Shown here piece by piece: positions 19,065-28,068 of a stretch of DNA of 64,000 bases. The notes under the pieces were generated by a model that did no database searches, was not told the origin of the DNA, and saw nothing but the letters and a program-made list of their open reading frames with translations. Positions within the stretch are counted from its first letter, which is position 1. Every line of letters begins with the position of its first letter. Source of the DNA: Pseudomonas sivasensis (GTDB taxonomy: Bacteria; Pseudomonadota; Gammaproteobacteria; Pseudomonadales; Pseudomonadaceae); contig NZ_JAAOWU010000002.1 of the NCBI RefSeq assembly GCF_013778505.1, positions 496,001 through 560,000 of the forward strand. The letters are read 5' to 3'. Made by a program: the position numbers and the translations under genes.

Positions 19065-19499
19065 ATGACCTATCAACTTAATGAACTGCAATTCACGCTG
19101 CCCAGCGATGACGTTCAGGATGCTTCCATCAATATCCTGAAGTTCGCCGCTCTGGGTACGTCGTTGATCGTCAGCCGTAGCCTTCTAGGTGATGGTGAGA
19201 CGCTGCAAAGCAACTTCGAAGAGCAACTGGCGAAGCTGGAGAAGCAGGTACAGGACCTGCGCTACCAACCGGCCAAGGCACTTCGTGTAGGCGCGGCGCA
19301 GGATATAGACGCCATCGAAGTGCATAACCAGTTCAGCAAGGGCACCGAGCGTATCCATCAATACCAGTTAGCGCTTGTGATACCCGGCACTCGGCAGATG
19401 CTTGCCCTGAGTTATGTCAAAGCCCAACCCCTGGGCGATGCTGAAAGCGCCCATTGGGCAACCATCAAAAACACCTTGCAGCTGAATCCCAAGCCTTGA
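19065..19499 (+). CDS. Eag/DcrB-like (DUF1795) T6SS effector chaperone
   Basis: Proteins of this DUF1795 family (EagR/EagT) bind the hydrophobic N-terminal segments of prePAAR effectors, keep them soluble and load them on VgrG. The 144-residue protein starts MTYQLNELQFTLPSD and contains LGTSLIVSRSLL, VHNQFSKGTERIHQYQLALV and the end HWATIKNTLQL, all fitting that family. It lies 14 bp after vgrG and 12 bp before the PAAR-Rhs gene, the expected place for a cognate chaperone. The Rhs N-terminus indeed has the hydrophobic segments such chaperones need. Confidence 0.88.
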   Translation: MTYQLNELQFTLPSDDVQDASINILKFAALGTSLIVSRSLLGDGETLQSNFEEQLAKLEKQVQDLRYQPAKALRVGAAQDIDAIEVHNQFSKGTERIHQYQLALVIPGTRQMLALSYVKAQPLGDAESAHWATIKNTLQLNPKP

Positions 19500-19511
19500 A
19501 GTCCCTAATCC

Positions 19512-22500
19512 ATGTCTGACGCTCTCTGGGCGGCACGTCTCGGCGACGGCCTGCTGCACACCTCGGCGATGGCCGACATCCTGGGAGGCGTGCTGGAAAT
19601 CGCGGCCAACATCGCTATTACGGCCGTTGCCACTGCTGCGATTGTGGCCGCCACCGGAATTACAGTCGTAACCGGCGGGCTAGGCTGCTTTGTGCTGGGC
19701 GCCGTGGTGGGAATTATCGTCGGCATAGGCATGAGCAAGACGGGGGCGGACAAAGGGCTGACAAAAGTCTGTGACTGGATAGGCAGCGCGTTATTCCCGC
19801 CGGTGGTGATGGCAACAATCGCCACCGGCTCCCACAACACCTTCACCAACGGCATACCCTCTGCACGTGCCGCAGGCGCCATCGGCCCGGTCAGCTCGCA
19901 ACCTGCCGAAGGTGGTAGCCCCGAAGAGGCTAGCTACCTTGATATGGCCAAGGGTTTCTTCTCGCAGATGTGGCGACCCACCGTAGCGGTTCCCGCACCA
20001 GGCGCAGTACCGAAACCGCTGGATATTGTGATTTGCACCAAGCATCCGCCAATGCCGCCGCAGTTTATTGCCGAAGGCTCCAGCAAGGTCACTATCAACG
20101 GTCAACCGGCCGCCCGCAGCGGAGACCGAAGCACCTGCGACGCATCGATTGTCGAGTCGGGGATGATCTCCAGCAACGTGCGTATTGGCGGAAGCCCGGT
20201 GGTGGTCCGCGAGATCCGCAGCGGCAAGACACCCGGTGTCGGGCTGGCAGTGACCGCACTATTGATGCTGCGCGGTGGCGGCTCGAAGTTCTTCAGCAAG
20301 CTGCCATGCATGGTCGTTGGTGGACTGGTGTCGTGGGGCACCAGCCAAGTGACCAATGCCATTACCTCTGCAGTAGCAGGCTCGCCCAACCCGGTACACA
20401 GCTCCACTGGCGCGAAAATTCTTGATGGGGAAGAGGATCTGGACTTCGCCCTACCCGGCCTGCTCCCTATCGAGTGGCAGCGCTACTACAGCAGCCGGGA
20501 CGAGCGTCGCGACGGTCTGTTCGGTGCCAGCTGGAGCGTGATCTACGAGGTCTGCGTCGAGATTGGCGTACACCCCGAAGGTGGGGAACGGCTGGTCTAT
20601 ACCGATGAGCAAGCGCGACAGATCGACATGGGCGTCATCCCGCTGGGCGGTGCCGTATTCAGCGCAGGAGAAGGCTTGAGCGTACGGCGCAATACCAATG
20701 GCCAGCTACTGATTGAAAGCGTTGATGGGCTCTATCGGCTATTCGAACCAACGCCAGGCACCGCCTCACGCCTGCGCCTTAGCCAATTGGGGGATCGCAA
20801 CGACAACCGAATCTTCCTCGACTATGACATTCAGGGTCGGCTGAGCCACTTACGAGATACGTTCGACCATGTGCGTGTCGAACTTGTTTACAGCCAGCAA
20901 TGGCCTGCGCGAGTGGAGCAAGTCGAGCGGCTATACCCCGATCACAGCCGGGAAACCCTTGTCAGTTACAGCTACGATTCTCGCGGCGACCTGGCCGAAG
21001 TTCGCGATACCGACGCAAACGTGCAACGCCGCTTCTCCTATGACAACGGCCAGCGCATGGTCGAGCATCAACTGCCCACCGGGCTGCGTTGTTACTACCA
21101 ATGGGGCTGCGTGGACGGCAGCGAATGGCGCGTGGTGCGGCACTGGACCGATGAGGGTGACGAATACCTGTTCGACTATGACCTGCCGGCCGGTGTGACG
21201 CGCATTACTGATGGCTTGCAGCGTCTCAGCACACGCCGCTGGAATTCGCAGTACCAGATCACTGAGTACACCGACAACCTGGGAAAGACTTGGCAATTCG
21301 AATGGAATGAGGAGCGTCAGTTGCTCAGCGCGACTGACCCACAAGGCGGCAAATGGCAGTTCGGCTACGACGAGTCCGGCAACCTGTGCAGTACTCAGGA
21401 TCCGTTGGGGCGTATCGAGTCGACGTTGTGGCTGGAGCATTGGTCGCTGCCGTTGGTGGAGACCGATGCGGCAGGCCACGCGTGGCAATATCAGTACGAC
21501 CAGCGGGGCAATTGCGTCAGCGAAGTCGACCCCTTGGGACATGCCACACGTTATCGCTACGACGCCTTTGGTCAGGTGGTGGAAATCATCGATGCCACGG
21601 GGAGGAGCAAAACCCTGCGGTGGAATGAAACCGGACAGTTAATCCAGCATATCGATTGCTCGGGGTATCCCACGGCGTTCGAGTACGACCGCCAGGGCCA
21701 TTTGCAGGTGGTCGTCGACGCCTTGGGTGAACGGCAGCGCTATCGACACGACGGCCAAGGCCGGCTGTTGCAGACCGAAATGCCGGACGGCCGCACCGAA
21801 CAGTACCTGCGCGACACCAGCGGTCTGTTGATCGGCTATACCGATGCAGCGGGTCACACCACCCGCTACCAATACGGGCGCCGCGGGCAAGTGCGCCAAC
21901 GAATAGATGCACACGGCCGGCAGATTGAGTTCCGCTACGACGCCTACGGACACCTCCAAACCCTGACCAATGAAAATGGTGAGAGTTACCGCTTTACCTG
22001 GGACCCGTGCGACCGCCTCGTGGAGCAACAAGACCTCGACGGCAGCGCCCGACGTTATGCCTATGACCTTCTGGATAACGTAGCCGCCGTTGAGTACGTG
22101 CCCACCGGGCAAACACCTGAGCCTTCAATTGTGCATCGACTCGAACGAGATGCAGTGGGCCGCATGCTGTTGAAACAAACCGATGATGGTCGCACCGAAT
22201 ACGCCTACGACCCGTTGGACCAACTCACCGCTGTCACCTTCATCGGTAATGACGAAACCAGCCAGGCACTGGCCTTCGCCTACGACGCGCGCGGCCAGTT
22301 GCTCATCGAACAAAGCGCCGCCGGCAGCCTGAACTACCACTACGATGAGCTCGGCAACCTCATCCAGACGCAGTTGCCCGACGGCCGCTGGCTCAACCGC
22401 CTTTACTACGGCAGCGGCCACCTGCACCAGATCAACCTCGACGGCCGCGTCATCTGCGACTTCGAACGCGACCGCCTGCACCGTGAAGTCCTGCGTACCC

Positions 22501-23870
22501 AAGGCCAGATCACCACACGCAGCGAATATGACCGCAGCGGCCGCCTGCGCTCACGGGTGCGGCGCCCCAACGGCAAACCCGTGCAACTGCCGGCGGGCCA
22601 GCAAAAGCATTTCGACTATGACCCGGCCGATAACCTGATCGGCCGCCTGGAGCGTGACCGGGAAAAACACCGAGACCAACGCCAACTGCTGCACTACGAC
22701 GCCACTGGACGCATTATCGCCAGCCAGGACAACACCCAGGGCCAGCGAGAAACTTTTGCCTACGATGCGGCTGCGAATCTGCTGGACGGTCCGCCAGCCA
22801 ATGCGGGCCTTGTGGTGCATAACAAGCTGTTGACCTATCAGGACAAGCGTTATCGCTATGACGGTTTCGGTCGAATGATCGAAAAGCGCAGTGCCGCGCG
22901 TGGCGTACAGTATTTCGCCTATGACGCTGAGCATCGCCTGATCGAAGTGCGTAGCCAGAAGGATGGGCGCGAAACGGTCGTGAGAATGACCTATGACCCG
23001 CTCGGACGACGCATCGCTAAAACCGAACATGACAGCAACGGTTATCCGTTGGGTGAAACCCGCTTTGATTGGGAGGGGTTGCGCCTGTTGCAGGAACATC
23101 GGCACAGCCAAACCAGCCTCTATATCTATGAAGAAGATGGCTATGCACCGCTGGCTCGCGTGGATGGTGCGGGCGAGCATCAAAGTGTGCGCTATTACCA
23201 CAACGACCTGAACGGATTGCCTGAGCAACTGACCGAAGCTGATGGGAAAACGGTGTGGCAGGCGCGGTATCAGGTGTGGGGGAATGCGGCCGAAGAAGTG
23301 CGTGAGGCGTACTTTATCGAAGAGCAGAATTTGCGGTTCCAGGGGCAGTATCTGGATCGGGAGATTGGGCTGCACTACAACACGTTTCGGTTTTATGATC
23401 CGGATGTGGGGAGGTTTACTACCCGAGATCCAATAGCCTTGGTGGGAGGTCTGAACCTCTACCAATACTCACCGAACCCAATTGGTTGGATCGACCCACT
23501 TGGCTGGGAAACCTGCCGACTGTCCAAAAACGATAAAGCGAAGATGGGCCCTAAACCGAAGGCGCACGAAATGACGAACCCGCATCGTCACCATATCGTG
23601 CGCGAAAAAGCACCCAAGAATTGGACGGACAGCAATCGTCGCTATGTGGCACATGCCCAAGGCATTCTCAAGAAATTCGGTATTGGCCTGAATGACGACC
23701 CGCGCAATTTTGTGTGGGCACCCAACGGTAGTGGAAACCATACAATCGCAGCATCGAGAAAGGTCTCTGAAGCCCTTGCTATAGCCCGCAAAGGCGGTAA
23801 GAGCGAGGTAATTAAGACGTTACAATCCATGGGCAAAGAAATGAGAAAGGGAGTGTTTCTAGATGACTAG
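19512..23870 (+). CDS. PrePAAR-PAAR-Rhs T6SS effector with AHH/HNH-like nuclease tip
   Basis: This 1,452-residue polymorphic toxin carries its tip on VgrG. In order: the prePAAR motif AARLGDGLLH (residues 7-16); two hydrophobic segments (about 25-75); the PAAR domain (about 165-245, CTKHPPMPP ... GQPAARSGD ... GGSPVVV); a second hydrophobic segment (about 245-290); YD-repeat Rhs shell (about 300-1,300); and the Rhs core end NLYQYSPNPIGWIDPLGW at about 1,315-1,332, after which autoproteolysis is known in the family. The last 120 residues (DNA from 23508) form the toxin: PHRHHIVREKAP and NFVWAPNGSGNHT suggest a His-Me finger (AHH-type) nuclease. It overlaps its immunity gene by 8 bp. The tip is lower in GC than the shell. 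Confidence 0.9.
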   Translation: MSDALWAARLGDGLLHTSAMADILGGVLEIAANIAITAVATAAIVAATGITVVTGGLGCFVLGAVVGIIVGIGMSKTGADKGLTKVCDWIGSALFPPVVMATIATGSHNTFTNGIPSARAAGAIGPVSSQPAEGGSPEEASYLDMAKGFFSQMWRPTVAVPAPGAVPKPLDIVICTKHPPMPPQFIAEGSSKVTINGQPAARSGDRSTCDASIVESGMISSNVRIGGSPVVVREIRSGKTPGVGLAVTALLMLRGGGSKFFSKLPCMVVGGLVSWGTSQVTNAITSAVAGSPNPVHSSTGAKILDGEEDLDFALPGLLPIEWQRYYSSRDERRDGLFGASWSVIYEVCVEIGVHPEGGERLVYTDEQARQIDMGVIPLGGAVFSAGEGLSVRRNTNGQLLIESVDGLYRLFEPTPGTASRLRLSQLGDRNDNRIFLDYDIQGRLSHLRDTFDHVRVELVYSQQWPARVEQVERLYPDHSRETLVSYSYDSRGDLAEVRDTDANVQRRFSYDNGQRMVEHQLPTGLRCYYQWGCVDGSEWRVVRHWTDEGDEYLFDYDLPAGVTRITDGLQRLSTRRWNSQYQITEYTDNLGKTWQFEWNEERQLLSATDPQGGKWQFGYDESGNLCSTQDPLGRIESTLWLEHWSLPLVETDAAGHAWQYQYDQRGNCVSEVDPLGHATRYRYDAFGQVVEIIDATGRSKTLRWNETGQLIQHIDCSGYPTAFEYDRQGHLQVVVDALGERQRYRHDGQGRLLQTEMPDGRTEQYLRDTSGLLIGYTDAAGHTTRYQYGRRGQVRQRIDAHGRQIEFRYDAYGHLQTLTNENGESYRFTWDPCDRLVEQQDLDGSARRYAYDLLDNVAAVEYVPTGQTPEPSIVHRLERDAVGRMLLKQTDDGRTEYAYDPLDQLTAVTFIGNDETSQALAFAYDARGQLLIEQSAAGSLNYHYDELGNLIQTQLPDGRWLNRLYYGSGHLHQINLDGRVICDFERDRLHREVLRTQGQITTRSEYDRSGRLRSRVRRPNGKPVQLPAGQQKHFDYDPADNLIGRLERDREKHRDQRQLLHYDATGRIIASQDNTQGQRETFAYDAAANLLDGPPANAGLVVHNKLLTYQDKRYRYDGFGRMIEKRSAARGVQYFAYDAEHRLIEVRSQKDGRETVVRMTYDPLGRRIAKTEHDSNGYPLGETRFDWEGLRLLQEHRHSQTSLYIYEEDGYAPLARVDGAGEHQSVRYYHNDLNGLPEQLTEADGKTVWQARYQVWGNAAEEVREAYFIEEQNLRFQGQYLDREIGLHYNTFRFYDPDVGRFTTRDPIALVGGLNLYQYSPNPIGWIDPLGWETCRLSKNDKAKMGPKPKAHEMTNPHRHHIVREKAPKNWTDSNRRYVAHAQGILKKFGIGLNDDPRNFVWAPNGSGNHTIAASRKVSEALAIARKGGKSEVIKTLQSMGKEMRKGVFLDD
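22383..23419 (+). repeat. Rhs shell repeat, copy 1 (inside the full-length rhs)
   Basis: This stretch aligns without gaps, base for base in length (1,037 bp), with 25197-26233. Long parts are identical or nearly so, for example the last 250 bp up to GAGGTTTAC. A short divergent patch lies near 22660-22690. Such repeats would allow homologous exchange of toxin tips. Confidence 0.85.
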
Positions 23871-25005
23871 CCTAGAGAAAACATATGGTGAGGACGCCCC
23901 CCTTATTCGAGAACTTTATGCTCATATCGAATCCGGGGATCTTGCCTTTATACGTACCGAGTTAGCCAAACGCCCGCAGCTTATTCAGCCTCCTAGTTTG
24001 AATCTAGTCAGTTACCCTGGCCTCCTTCATCACGCTGCCGAATATAACCAACTTGCCATATGCCAATTGCTAGTTGAGCTGGGTATCGATATCAATCAAC
24101 CCACCGTAGGCTCAGGAAACACGACGCCGCTAGCGGTGGCGGCCGAAAATGGGCACCTAGAAATCGTTCGATGGCTATTGGAGGCTGGTGCAGAGGTCGA
24201 CGGTTCACCTCTCTCGGTGACATCGCCCCTGATAGCAGCCGTCACGTTCGGACAGGCTACGGCTGTTGATCTATTGCTGGAGCACCATGCAGACGTCAAT
24301 CAACTGCACGCCAAATTCAACCGAACCGCCTTGGATCTAGCTCGATCTTGGAATTTCCCGAAGATAGCCGAACGCCTTGAAACACAGGGAGCTGTTTCTG
24401 CGATTGAAAAAGATGCCAACGAAGAATCAATTCCCGGCGCCCCTATAGTCAGCTTTGTTAGTGAAACAGCCGGCTGGGTGCTCCCTGAAAAAGTCACTCC
24501 CCAACTGCAAGGTGCGGGCGTGAAACTCAGAGTCAGTTGCATCGCCGATAAAAACGACTACAAGCTACTGTTCACCCTGGGGCTGTTTACGCAAAAGCCA
24601 CGAACAGAACTTTTTATCTGCCTGCCTGGGAATTGGCGGATGCCCAGACAAGGCTTTGCTATCGAAAGTCCCTGGATGTTTCCTCAAGGCCTACTTTCTG
24701 AGCTTTCAAAACGTACAATGGAAAAGGCTCCTTTATCTGAGGGCCAAATCATATTGCGCTCAGAACCATGCTTAAGCTCGCTGGGCTGGCCAGCCGATAT
24801 TGACGCGCTGGTTGTCGTGGACAAGATCTGGACTACAAATTCTGAGGTCGACCATCACGATGACTCGGTAAAGCTCTTCGTTTTGGTGCCACTTAAATTG
24901 CCGAAGAAAGGACCACCAGAAGGTACCGCCCTGGACACCCTTCTTGAGAAGAAACGTAAGGCCAGCTGGAAAAGCATTGCGCTAACCTCACCATTACAAT
25001 TTTGA
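23863..25005 (+). CDS. Ankyrin-repeat + SUFU-like immunity protein for the Rhs nuclease
   Basis: This is the likely antidote of the full-length Rhs toxin: it starts 8 bp before the rhs stop and is translationally coupled. The 380-residue protein has an N-terminal helical part, ankyrin repeats at about 75-180 (TPLAVAAENGHLEIVRWLLEAGA, then AVDLLLEHHADVN and TALDLARSW), a linker, and a C-terminal domain (about 205-375) with TELFICLPGNW and a W-P-x-GLL pattern that resembles the suppressor-of-fused (SUFU) domain. SUFU and ankyrin proteins are both known immunity types for nuclease toxins; a fusion of the two is less common. The SUFU call is by pattern only. GC is lower than in the T6SS core. Confidence 0.75.
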   Translation: MTSLEKTYGEDAPLIRELYAHIESGDLAFIRTELAKRPQLIQPPSLNLVSYPGLLHHAAEYNQLAICQLLVELGIDINQPTVGSGNTTPLAVAAENGHLEIVRWLLEAGAEVDGSPLSVTSPLIAAVTFGQATAVDLLLEHHADVNQLHAKFNRTALDLARSWNFPKIAERLETQGAVSAIEKDANEESIPGAPIVSFVSETAGWVLPEKVTPQLQGAGVKLRVSCIADKNDYKLLFTLGLFTQKPRTELFICLPGNWRMPRQGFAIESPWMFPQGLLSELSKRTMEKAPLSEGQIILRSEPCLSSLGWPADIDALVVVDKIWTTNSEVDHHDDSVKLFVLVPLKLPKKGPPEGTALDTLLEKKRKASWKSIALTSPLQF

Positions 25006-25076
25006 TATGAGAAAACGGCATAGGAGAACGGGGCAATTTATTTAGCTTTCTAAATTGATTAGCCCCCTCACCCAAT

Positions 25077-26672
25077 GAGGCGCTCGACTTCGCCTACGAC
25101 GCTCTCGGCCAACTGCTTGCCGAACAGAGCTCGGCGGGCAACCTGCACCACCACTACGACGAACTCGGCAACCTGATCCAGCCCCAACTGTCCGAAGGCC
25201 GCTGGCTCAACCGCCTGTACTACGGCAGCGGCCACCTGCACCAGATCAACCTCGACGGCCGCGTCATCTGCGACTTCGAACGCGACCGCCTGCACCGTGA
25301 AGTCCTGCGTACCCAAGGCCAGATCACCACACGCAGCGAATATGACCGCAGCGGCCGCCTGCGCTCACGGGTGCGGCGCCCCAACGGCCAACCCGTGCAA
25401 CTGCCGGCGGGCCAACAAAAACACTTCGACTATGACCCGGCTGACAACCTGATCGGGCGCCTGGAGCGGGACCGCGACGCTGGACGGGACAATCGTCAGT
25501 TGCTGCACTACGACGCCACCGGTCGCATCATTGCCAGCCAGGACAACCTGCAAGGTCAGCGCGAAACCTTCGCCTACGACGCCGCCGCCAACCTGCTGGA
25601 CGGCCCACAGGCCAATGCGGGCCTGGTGGTGCATAACAAGCTGTTGACCTATCAGGACAAACGCTACCGCTACGATGGTTTCGGTCGAATGATCGAAAAG
25701 CGCAGTGCAGCGCGTGGCGTACAGTATTTCGCCTATGACGCCGAGCATCGCCTGATCGAAGTCCGCAGCCAGAAAGACGGTCGCGAAACGGTCGTGAAAA
25801 TGACCTACGACCCGCTCGGACGACGCATCGCTAAAACCGAACATGACAGCAACGGCTACCCGTTGGGTGAAACCCGCTTTGATTGGGAGGGGTTGCGTCT
25901 GTTGCAGGAGCACCGACATAGCCAGACCAGCCTCTATATCTATGAAGAGGACGGTTATGTACCGCTGGCTCGAGTGGACGGCGCGGGCGAGCATCAAAGT
26001 GTGCGCTATTACCACAACGACCTGAACGGATTGCCTGAGCAACTGACCGAAGCTGATGGGAAAACGGTGTGGCAGGCGCGGTATCAGGTGTGGGGGAATG
26101 CGGCCGAAGAAGTGCGTGAGGCGTACTTTATCGAAGAGCAGAATTTGCGGTTCCAGGGGCAGTATCTGGATCGGGAGATTGGGCTGCACTACAACACGTT
26201 TCGGTTTTATGATCCGGATGTGGGGAGGTTTACGACGACGGATCCGATTGGGTTGGCGGGAGGCGGCAATCTTTACCAATACGCTCCTAACCCGACGGGT
26301 TGGATAGACCCCTGGGGCTGGGCCTGTTCCTCAGCACAAAGGAGGCAGAATAAAGTCAACGGTAAAGCCGCTGAAAACCTGGTGCATCAGAAGCTATTAA
26401 ATAATCCCAAAGTGACCGTGCTCGGTACACAGGTTTATGTCAAAACTCCAGGTGCAGGGAGAGGCCGCTACGTAGACATTTTGATAAAAAATAACAAAAC
26501 AGGGAAAGTTGTCGCAGTTGAGGTCAAGTCAGGTGGTGCTGTACGGTCTAAAGCCCAGCTTGCAAAAGACAAAATCATCGCCGATGGGAAAGGCATATTT
26601 GGTAATTCTGGAAAAAGCACAAAAGGCGTAACCGTTAGCGAAGCCAGGGTTCCACTATGGAGGTTGCCGTAA
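25077..26672 (+). CDS. Displaced Rhs tip with PD-(D/E)XK-like nuclease toxin (no proper start)
   Basis: From 25077 the frame reads as Rhs shell (EALDFAYDALGQLLAEQ, then NRLYYGSGHLHQINLDG) and runs to NLYQYAPNPTGWIDPWGW, so it is the 3' part of an rhs gene without PAAR, VgrG-binding part or evident start; the first in-frame GTG is internal at 25371. An in-frame TGA lies at 25056. The 116-residue tip (DNA 26322-26669) has RYVDILI ... KVVAVEVKSG, the D-x(n)-E-V-K pattern of restriction-endonuclease-fold nucleases. Its shell matches the full-length rhs in an ungapped 1,037-bp block. It is probably silent until moved onto a full rhs by recombination. Confidence 0.8.
   Translation, partial: EALDFAYDALGQLLAEQSSAGNLHHHYDELGNLIQPQLSEGRWLNRLYYGSGHLHQINLDGRVICDFERDRLHREVLRTQGQITTRSEYDRSGRLRSRVRRPNGQPVQLPAGQQKHFDYDPADNLIGRLERDRDAGRDNRQLLHYDATGRIIASQDNLQGQRETFAYDAAANLLDGPQANAGLVVHNKLLTYQDKRYRYDGFGRMIEKRSAARGVQYFAYDAEHRLIEVRSQKDGRETVVKMTYDPLGRRIAKTEHDSNGYPLGETRFDWEGLRLLQEHRHSQTSLYIYEEDGYVPLARVDGAGEHQSVRYYHNDLNGLPEQLTEADGKTVWQARYQVWGNAAEEVREAYFIEEQNLRFQGQYLDREIGLHYNTFRFYDPDVGRFTTTDPIGLAGGGNLYQYAPNPTGWIDPWGWACSSAQRRQNKVNGKAAENLVHQKLLNNPKVTVLGTQVYVKTPGAGRGRYVDILIKNNKTGKVVAVEVKSGGAVRSKAQLAKDKIIADGKGIFGNSGKSTKGVTVSEARVPLWRLP
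25197..26233 (+). repeat. Rhs shell repeat, copy 2 (displaced cassette)
   Basis: Ungapped partner of 22383-23419. Both copies end at the same GAGGTTTAC just before the conserved DP-x-G core end and the divergent toxin tip. Confidence 0.85.
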
Positions 26673-27331
26673 TGACTGAGACTGTAAAAGATATATTGAA
26701 GTTAATGACCTCATTCTTAGCAGAACCCTTTGCGAAACATGGGTACGCGCTAAAAAAAGGCAGATGTTTTGAAACGAATGGCGAGCGTGGCCGAATTCGT
26801 CGCTACACGATAAATCTATCCAAGAGTAAGGGATGGTTTTCTCTCCACTTGACGCTTCAGATAGTGGACCCAGCGCTGATGACGTGTGTGAACAACGTCC
26901 TTAATAAAGCACTCCGAGACGAACGGTTTGAATATCCGGAAAACTGGTCCCAGTCTATTATCGAGAAGACTATTAAAATCCGAACTTCCAACTATGTTGT
27001 CGCCGAACTGACGGACTGGCGGCCACTAAAAAATCCCGGCGAAACGCTTGAGAACTTCAATGAGCGTTTTTCAGTATGGTTGTATTCATTTGACAGCCTG
27101 GATGAAAAACCTGACTGGAAAGAGCAGTTGCTGACCAGTATTGGATTAGCCCAATGTTGGTTTGACGAAGCAGATTCGGAAGACTGGATTCGCACCAACA
27201 CTGATTATCCTGCTCTTTATTTGCTATATAGCGAAGGTCTAAATCAGAAATTTGAAGACAAATACAAAGCTGTGCTGAGTTCCTCTGAAGACCCAAATGA
27301 AGTGGAACTGTTTTACCTGCATCTGTCTTGA
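26672..27331 (+). CDS. Putative immunity protein for the PD-(D/E)XK-like Rhs tip, family not recognised
   Basis: I do not recognise this family. The 219-residue product (MTETVKDILKLMTSFLAEPF...) is soluble, has no signal peptide or membrane segment, and is rich in aromatic residues (PDWKEQLLTSIGLAQCWFDEADSEDW). Its role is inferred from position: its ATG overlaps the toxin stop as TAATG. GGAGG at 26659-26663 lies 8 bases before this ATG, which decides against the in-frame ATG at 26657. The N-terminal layout (LAEPFAKHGYALKKG...F...N) weakly recalls DUF4304-type proteins. GC is clearly lower than in the shell, a sign of transfer. Confidence 0.65.
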   Translation: MTETVKDILKLMTSFLAEPFAKHGYALKKGRCFETNGERGRIRRYTINLSKSKGWFSLHLTLQIVDPALMTCVNNVLNKALRDERFEYPENWSQSIIEKTIKIRTSNYVVAELTDWRPLKNPGETLENFNERFSVWLYSFDSLDEKPDWKEQLLTSIGLAQCWFDEADSEDWIRTNTDYPALYLLYSEGLNQKFEDKYKAVLSSSEDPNEVELFYLHLS

Positions 27332-27614
27332 TAGCCAGAACAACACCCAAGGTCAACGGGAAACCTTCACCTACGATGCCGAGCATCGCTTGATCGAAAT
27401 CCATAGCGAGAAAGATGGATGCGAAACGCGTCGTGACATTGATCCACTCGGGCAGCGCATCGCTAAAACCGAACATGACAGCAACGGTTATCCGCTGGGT
27501 GAAACCCGCTTTGATTGGGAGGGGTTGCGTCTGTTGCAGGAGCACCGACATAGCCAGACCAGCCTCTATATCTATGAAGAGGACGGTTACCTGCGTAAGG
27601 GATGCGGAAGATGA
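27332..27614 (+). pseudogene. Rhs shell remnant with internal deletion and lost toxin
   Basis: Directly after the preceding immunity stop, the sequence continues as Rhs: SQNNTQGQRETFTYDAEHRLIEIHSEKDG, then DPLGQRIAKTEHDSNGYPLGETRFDWEGLRLLQEH and TSLYIYEEDGY (written in parts). Compared with the full-length rhs, the part between two FAYDA-coding repeats is missing, as if deleted between short direct repeats. At 27593 the shell stops and joins CTGCGTAAGGGATGCGGAAG, leaving no toxin domain before the next immunity gene. Confidence 0.8.
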
Positions 27615-28051
27615 GCCTGATTAAAATCGTTGATTTGATAGAGAATTCTGACTGCACGACAACGCCTTCTACTGGGTTGCCGAGCAATCTCGTCCCCGAT
27701 GACTTGGCCGATTTTTATAAGCATTACAGCAGCGCTGTTTTCTATCCAAAGGCACAGTACAGCTTCACAATTCTGGCGCCAGAGCTTGAACGTTCCGACT
27801 TTGTCGTTATGAACGAAGACTTGGACGACCCAGACTCAGCTAACTGGTACGCGCTCGTTAAATGTGAGGATCAAATAATTTCAATTGACCTGAAACCCGG
27901 CCCGCAATTTGGCTATTGCTACGACTCGTTCTGGGACAGTTACCCAACGGCCGACGAGAGCACACTGATCGCAAAATCATTTACTGAACTGGTTGAGAAA
28001 ATCATTAAATCTGGAGGTAAAAGCCTATTTTGGATACCAGGCCACACTTGA
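27611..28051 (+). CDS. SMI1/KNR4 (SUKH)-like immunity protein, orphaned from its toxin
   Basis: SUKH proteins neutralise polymorphic toxins, often nucleases. The 146-residue product MSLIKIVDLIEN... has GLPSNLVPDDLADFYKHYSSAV, an N-terminal LP-x-DLxxFY pattern, and GYCYDSFWDSYP, with a C-terminal SFTELVEKIIKSGG helix; this fits SMI1/KNR4. I use the ATG at 27611, since AAGGG (27597-27601) is 9 bases upstream, while for the ATG at 27602 it abuts the start codon. The gene follows a Rhs remnant without a toxin, so it is an orphan antidote that could still protect against kin carrying the lost tip. Confidence 0.7.
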   Translation: MSLIKIVDLIENSDCTTTPSTGLPSNLVPDDLADFYKHYSSAVFYPKAQYSFTILAPELERSDFVVMNEDLDDPDSANWYALVKCEDQIISIDLKPGPQFGYCYDSFWDSYPTADESTLIAKSFTELVEKIIKSGGKSLFWIPGHT

Positions 28052-28068
28052 TAGTAAGCCAGACGATA

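Noticed and set aside
27057..27551. A 164-codon minus-strand frame across the immunity gene and Rhs remnant
   Set aside because: Antisense Rhs frames are open in every copy of the shell; nothing else supports it.
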